A stretch of 64,000 bases of DNA, taken from positions 1,025,575 to 1,089,574 of the forward strand of contig CP064961.1 of NCBI GenBank assembly GCA_016699125.1, read 5' to 3'. Source of the DNA: a bacterium. Lineage in GTDB: Bacteria > Babelota > Babeliae > Babelales > Vermiphilaceae. A model generated the notes under the pieces. That model had not been told where the DNA came from. It worked only from the letters and a program-made list of their open reading frames with translations, and did no database searches. Made by a program: the position numbers and the translations under genes. Position 1 is the stretch's first letter. Each line of letters starts with the position of its first letter. This document shows, piece by piece, positions 59,454 to 64,000 of this stretch.

Positions 59454-60860
59454 ATGAAATATCATATCATTATTACTATTTTTGGCATCACTGGTGATCT
59501 AGCACGAAAAAAACTCATCCCTGCACTCTATCATATCTGTAAGGGAAACCTGGACGAGTTTTCAATCATTAGTGTTGGTCAGCAGGCAATTGATCCAGAG
59601 ATTATTTTAGAAGCTGCACGAATCTTTGTTGAAGAAATTAATCCGACGATATGGATCTCTTTCAAACAGATTTTTCAGTATTTTCAAGCAGATATTACGC
59701 GCAGCGATGACATGAATGCGCTGGCAGAATTTATACAAAAACATGAACAGTTGCATATTCCTGTTAATAAACTTTTTTATTTTGCCGTACCTTCGACCGT
59801 TTTTGGACCAGCAACTATATTGCTTGCGCGCTCAGGTCTCCTTTCTGGACTAAATCATATATTTGGTGATGAATGGATTCGTGTGGGATATGAAAAACCG
59901 TTTGGTCATGATATACAGTCGGCACACGAACTTAACCAGGTTATACATTCCTATTTGGATGAAGTACAGCTTTTTCGTATTGACCATTATTTGGCAAAAG
60001 CTTCCATTAAAAACATACGGTCATTACGGTTTGACAATAGTGTGTGGGAGGCAGTCTGGAGTAATCAGTTTATCCAGCAGGTACATGTTGTATTGAACGA
60101 AGTTGGAGGGATTGCGGGGCGAGGTGGATATTATGATAATTATGGCGTTATAAAAGATGTCGTACAAAATCATATTTTGCAAATAATCACATTAATCGGA
60201 ATGGAGGCCCCGACAACTTGGCATGGCGATGAAGTACAAACAAGACGATATCAGCTACTTGAGGCTGTCCATTGTGAGGATGTAATCGTTGGTCAATACA
60301 AAGGTTACACAGAAGAGGCTGGAGTTAAAAACAATTCTGTAACCCCAACCTTTGCAATGATCAGATGTAACATCACTACTCATCGATGGAACGGTGTACC
60401 ATTTTTCATTACCACTGGAAAGCAGTTGGCAAAGGCTGAAGTTGCAGTTCATATAAAATTTAAAGCCCCCTCGAATAGCATCATGACAGGCAATCGCACA
60501 CAGAGCAGCTGGCTAAGCCTTCGTTTTTCTCCTGATCCATTATATAGCTTTGCCTGTAACCTTGATTACTCACAGAAACCAGAGCTGCGTAAGCCAGCAG
60601 TTTTTGTATGTGATTATTTTAAAAACCTGAAAACAAGAAACTCTCAACCGTATGAAACTGTTTTTGGCGATATTATTACAGGTAAACATAAAACAAGTGT
60701 GCGCTATGACGAAATAGAAAAGGCATGGCAGATTGCCCAACAGATAGAAAAAAGTAAAAATCCACCTTACCTTTATGAAAAAGGGTCGGAAGGTCCAGAA
60801 GCAGAGATTGAGCAGTTTGCTAAAAAACATGACGTCTGCTGGTGGCCTGGAAAATTTTAA
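59454..60860 (+). CDS. zwf: Glucose-6-phosphate 1-dehydrogenase
   Basis: 468 residues. Oxidises glucose 6-phosphate to 6-phosphogluconolactone, making NADPH or NADH. N-terminal nucleotide-binding GITGDLARKKLIPALY (about 9-24), YEKPFGHD, active-site RIDHYLAK (Asp-His retained; the usual GKE reads AKA), and GGYYDNYGVIKDVVQNHILQ holding the second catalytic His. Length is a little under the usual 490. gnd follows after 15 bp; a 6-phosphogluconolactonase gene is not adjacent. The two genes would supply NADPH and pentose for nucleotides. Confidence 0.96.
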   Translation: MKYHIIITIFGITGDLARKKLIPALYHICKGNLDEFSIISVGQQAIDPEIILEAARIFVEEINPTIWISFKQIFQYFQADITRSDDMNALAEFIQKHEQLHIPVNKLFYFAVPSTVFGPATILLARSGLLSGLNHIFGDEWIRVGYEKPFGHDIQSAHELNQVIHSYLDEVQLFRIDHYLAKASIKNIRSLRFDNSVWEAVWSNQFIQQVHVVLNEVGGIAGRGGYYDNYGVIKDVVQNHILQIITLIGMEAPTTWHGDEVQTRRYQLLEAVHCEDVIVGQYKGYTEEAGVKNNSVTPTFAMIRCNITTHRWNGVPFFITTGKQLAKAEVAVHIKFKAPSNSIMTGNRTQSSWLSLRFSPDPLYSFACNLDYSQKPELRKPAVFVCDYFKNLKTRNSQPYETVFGDIITGKHKTSVRYDEIEKAWQIAQQIEKSKNPPYLYEKGSEGPEAEIEQFAKKHDVCWWPGKF

Positions 60861-60875
60861 TACGAAAGAACAAGC

Positions 60876-61790
60876 ATGAACATAGGAATCATAGGACTGG
60901 GACGAATGGGCTCAGCCATCGCGTATCGACTTTTGCAAAAAGGGTTTACGGTTTTTGGATATGATCCTCATGTTGCTAAACAGAATCTTCCCGTAGAATT
61001 GGTTATTACAAACTCAGTCAAAGAACTTGCAAGGCAGACGCAAACGGTATGGCTTCTGGTACCTGCGGGAAACATTGTTACTGAAATGGTGTTCGAATTA
61101 GCAGGCTCTATGAAATCAGAGTCTATTGTTATTGACGCAGGAAATAGTCATTTTAATGATGCACAAAGACATGCCGAGGTGCTTGCTAAAAAAAATATTA
61201 CCTTTATTGACTGTGGAACATCTGGCGGTGTTCATGGGAAAGAGAACGGTTTCTGTTTGATGATTGGAGGCGAAAAACAGATATATGATACACTCAAACC
61301 ACAGCTAGATGCTATTGCAGCACACGCAGGACATGCGTATGTTGGCCCGACAGGTGCTGGACACTTGGTTAAAATGGTTCACAATGGAATTGAATATGGA
61401 ATTATGCAAGCATATGCAGAAGGACTCCATCTGCTGCATGAACAGACAGTGGCTAATCATAAACTTGATCTGGCGCAGATAACAGATTTGTGGCAACATG
61501 GCTCAGTAATTCGTTCATGGTTACTTGAACTTACACATACGGCGTTAACAAAGCATGGCCAAACACTTGAAAACATATCTGGTGTTGTTGAAAGCAACGG
61601 CATGGGCAAGTGGACTGTGCAAGAGGCGGAAAAAAGCTCCGTCCCAGTGCCGGTTATAAAAACAGCCCTTACATTGCGCTACGATTCTGTCAAAACCGGT
61701 GGAAACTATGCGTCAAAGCTTGTTGCACTCATGCGTAACCAGTTCGGTGGGCACCGGTTTTTTAGCAAGGATGAGCATGAAAATCATTGA
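60876..61790 (+). CDS. gnd: 6-phosphogluconate dehydrogenase, decarboxylating, short type
   Basis: 304 residues, the size of the single-domain-tail GndA/YqeC class (about 300) rather than the 470-residue NADP-dependent form. Converts 6-phosphogluconate to ribulose 5-phosphate and CO2. Rossmann motif GLGRMGSAIAYRL near the start, FIDCGTSGGVHGKENG, and the catalytic GAGHLVKMVHNGIEYG with Lys and the following His/Asn. The short class is often NAD-linked. Coupled with zwf upstream; its last 14 bases overlap the next gene. Confidence 0.95.
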   Translation: MNIGIIGLGRMGSAIAYRLLQKGFTVFGYDPHVAKQNLPVELVITNSVKELARQTQTVWLLVPAGNIVTEMVFELAGSMKSESIVIDAGNSHFNDAQRHAEVLAKKNITFIDCGTSGGVHGKENGFCLMIGGEKQIYDTLKPQLDAIAAHAGHAYVGPTGAGHLVKMVHNGIEYGIMQAYAEGLHLLHEQTVANHKLDLAQITDLWQHGSVIRSWLLELTHTALTKHGQTLENISGVVESNGMGKWTVQEAEKSSVPVPVIKTALTLRYDSVKTGGNYASKLVALMRNQFGGHRFFSKDEHENH

Positions 61791-62403
61791 TATCAGCTGG
61801 ACAATACGAAGCACTATGAGTACCTACAAAAATAGAAATGATATTCGACTTACGCAGACGGAACATACTGATTCCGAATATTTTGTAGAATCACATATTT
61901 CAGCGCATACGCACACTGGAACACACGTTGATGCACCGTCACATTTTATTGAAAATGGTTTGACTATTGATAAGATTCCCCTTTCGTTTTTATGCGCAAA
62001 AGCAGCAGTTATTGATTATACAGAAGTCATTGAAAAGATTACTGATAAAGAGCTTGAAAAACAGTGCGACGTTTTAAAAAATCATCGTATTGTTCTCTTA
62101 AAAACACGAAATAGCTTATATGGTCAAGATGAGCCATTTAATAATTCATTTGTATATGTCGATCAGTCAGCGGCCTACTATTTAAAACAGTTGAAAGTTC
62201 ACACCGTAGGAATCGATTACCTTGGAATTGAAAGAAATCAGAAAAATCATCCTACGCACAAAATATTACTCGAAAATGGGGTTATTATTGAAGGACTTAG
62301 GCTTGGCCACGTTGAAACAGGATCTTACATGTTGTATTGCCTGCCGTTGAAATTAGAAGGCATGGATGCCTCACCAGCTCGCGCAGTTCTTGTCTGTGAG
62401 TAA
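61777..62403 (+). CDS. Cyclase-family metal hydrolase (kynurenine formamidase-like)
   Basis: 208 residues from ATG 61777, which has AAGGAT upstream; the open frame to 61699 lies inside gnd. The metal-binding signature H46-T-G-T-H50-V-D52-A-P-S-H56 of the cyclase family is intact. Family members include arylformamidase and isatin hydrolase. No other tryptophan-degradation gene is nearby, so the substrate is unknown. Translationally coupled to gnd (14-bp overlap). Confidence 0.88.
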   Translation: MKIIDISWTIRSTMSTYKNRNDIRLTQTEHTDSEYFVESHISAHTHTGTHVDAPSHFIENGLTIDKIPLSFLCAKAAVIDYTEVIEKITDKELEKQCDVLKNHRIVLLKTRNSLYGQDEPFNNSFVYVDQSAAYYLKQLKVHTVGIDYLGIERNQKNHPTHKILLENGVIIEGLRLGHVETGSYMLYCLPLKLEGMDASPARAVLVCE

Positions 62404-62417
62404 AAAAGGGTTGAAGC

Positions 62418-64000
62418 ATGTTTGCACTTGTTGCTTTATGTAACGGATTTACAAAACCCTTGTGGTATAAAATTCCTGATCATTTACAATTGACAATTGG
62501 AACACTTGTTACGGTACCATTGCGTACACAAAAGGTGGTCGCATTAGTGATAAAAATAACAAAAAAGGCTACGGTAGACGATGCTTTATTGAAAACAGTA
62601 TTAGCAAAAGAGGCACTGCCAGATGATCCATTGTATATGCAATTTATCAGCAGGATCGCACAACTGTATCAGATTGAACCATTTTTTTTATCAAACGACT
62701 GCAAACTTTTTTACATGACAAAGAAGAAGGCAATCACATTGATATAAAACGTACTGAAAAATTAGTACAGCTGCCACTATTGACTACTGAACAGTTGGCT
62801 GCAGCAACATTTGTACAAACACATATCAAAAATAGTACACATGCGGTCACATTACTTCACGGCATCACCGGATCAGGAAAAACAGAGGTGTATAAAAAAT
62901 GCATCGTTGAAGCTTTGAGTTGTAACAAAAGTGTGCTCTTTTTATTGCCCGAAGTAACGCTTGCAGCTGAATTTGAAGAACGTTTAAAAATAGAGCTTGC
63001 TTGTGTTGAAAAGATTTTTGGTTTTCATTCAGGAAAAACAAAAATGCAAAAGAAGCTGCTTTGGCAAAAACTTTTAAACAATGAATCTGTCCTGATCGTT
63101 GGCGTTCACCTGCCGGTTTTTTTGCCAGTCAGCAATCTTGGGCTTATTATTATAGATGAAGAACATGACCTTGGATTTCAGGAAAAGAATCATCCAAGAA
63201 TCAATACAAAGCAGGTTGCGTTAACAAAAGCGCACATGTATCAGATTCCCATACTGCTTGGATCAGCAACTCCTTCCTTGCGGTCTTTGCACGAGGTCAA
63301 ACAGGGTCGGTGGAAATTTTTCCAGTTACGTCAACGTTTTGGGGCAAACCTTGCAAAAATCGATATTGCGTTGTTAAAAAACAAAGAAGAAAAACGAATT
63401 AATTTTTGGATCACAAAAAAATTACAAGATGCTTTATTGGAATGTTTACAAAAAAAGGAACAGGCGATTCTCTTTTTAAACCGCCGTGGACTCAGCTTTT
63501 TTGTACAATGCAGTGGGTGCGCTGAAGTATTCAAATGCCAATCATGCTCAGTGAGCTTGACGTTGCATGAAGACAATATGCTTCATTGCCATTATTGCTC
63601 CGCTAGTAAAATCCTTCCAAAACTCTGTCCACAGTGCAAAACAGATCAGAGTGATTTTTTGAAAAAAGGGATCGGTACCCAACAGATGGTCAAAATTATC
63701 AAAGAGCTTTTTCCACAGGCTCGTATAGCTCGTGCAGACATGGACGTAACACGAAAAAAGAAGGAATGGGCAGCAACAATTTCTGCATTCAAAAAAAGGG
63801 AAATCGATATTTTGGTTGGAACACAAACGGTTGCAAAGGGATACCATTTTCCAAAAGTTACCGTTGTTGGACTTGTGTGGGCAGATCTGTATCTGAATTT
63901 TCCCATTTTTAACGCTACGGAACACTCACTGCAACAGATCATTCAGGTTGCCGGTCGTGCTGGACGAACAAGTAATAACGGAAAAGTCATTGTGCAGATG
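62418..64000 (+). CDS. priA: Primosomal protein N' (PriA helicase), 3' end beyond window, frame shift near 62710
   Basis: The first 96 or so codons (62418-62710) encode the 3'-DNA-binding domain (PLWYKIPDHLQLTIGTLVTV). In that frame the protein stops at 62747. The helicase continues in another frame, open to the window end: HGITGSGKTEVY (Walker A), IIDEEHD (DEAH box), zinc Cys clusters CSGCAEVFKCQSC and CHYCS/CPQC, and VGTQTVAKGYHFPKV. Adding one T to the run at 62707-62712 joins LSNDCKLF directly to LHDKEEGNHIDIKR. PriA restarts stalled replication forks and is usually essential, so a sequencing undercall is the likeliest explanation. Confidence 0.9.

Noticed and set aside
1..64000. tRNA or rRNA genes
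   Set aside because: No T-arm or acceptor-like sequences outside coding regions were convincing on either strand. A tRNAscan or Infernal run would settle it.

Overview
The window looks like part of a small, AT-rich (low-GC by eye), densely packed genome of a diderm bacterium that probably lives inside or attached to another cell. Diderm features are BamA with POTRA domains and a VRGF barrel motif, beta-barrel proteins, and MraY for peptidoglycan. About half of the genes carry an N-terminal signal peptide but match no family I recognise, and many form local paralogous groups. This composition (large orphan secretome, few metabolic genes, amino-acid permease, universal housekeeping genes) resembles Candidatus Dependentiae (TM6, for example Babela). 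That placement is an inference from gene content; no rRNA or other phylogenetic marker was analysed.

Layout. 0-4.7 kb: the end of a beta-barrel protein, a secreted-protein gene split by an IS5-type element, and three orphan secreted proteins. 4.7-7.1 kb: an APC permease and mraY, tail to tail and overlapping. 7.2-20.6 kb: mostly minus-strand secreted or anchored orphans, including a tandem duplicate pair, plus a RibD-C/DHFR-fold reductase, a nucleotidyltransferase fused to an HI0074-type domain, two genes that may be pilus-assembly-like, bamA and two coiled-coil anchored proteins. 20.7-29.7 kb: cysS, an IS relic zone, a pair of LigD-derived proteins (phosphoesterase-like and polymerase-like) that have lost most catalytic residues, a GT4 glycosyltransferase and uvrB. 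29.7-32.6 kb: a tandem trio of small secreted paralogs and two membrane proteins. 32.7-37.7 kb: an rpsA-ndk operon, a strongly expressed-looking secreted protein, and hisS. 37.8-45.9 kb: a large beta-barrel protein, then a plus-strand run of four secreted, mostly helical proteins. 46-50.8 kb: efp, nusB, mnmG, and a uvrC without its helix-hairpin-helix end. 50.9-55.4 kb: two members of a secreted orphan family whose third member is at 7.2 kb. 55.5-64 kb: an N-domain-less clpB, a ComEC-like membrane protein with a degenerate beta-lactamase domain, a DJ-1/PfpI protein, zwf and gnd (oxidative pentose phosphate branch), a cyclase-family hydrolase, and priA running off the end.

Three points stand out. 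First, the adjacent LigD-like pair keeps the fold motifs of the NHEJ phosphoesterase and polymerase domains but not the metal-binding residues, and the phosphoesterase-like member has an N-terminal signal or anchor. Second, removing the IS element and one TTAA copy rebuilds a perfect signal peptide in frame, so the insertion is precise and probably recent. Third, five separate breaks (two in the transposase, one each in the reductase, the 50.9 kb secreted protein and priA) are all repaired by adding one base to a short A or T run. That points to homopolymer undercalls in the assembly or, less likely, to slippage-based expression. I found no tRNA, rRNA or CRISPR array.
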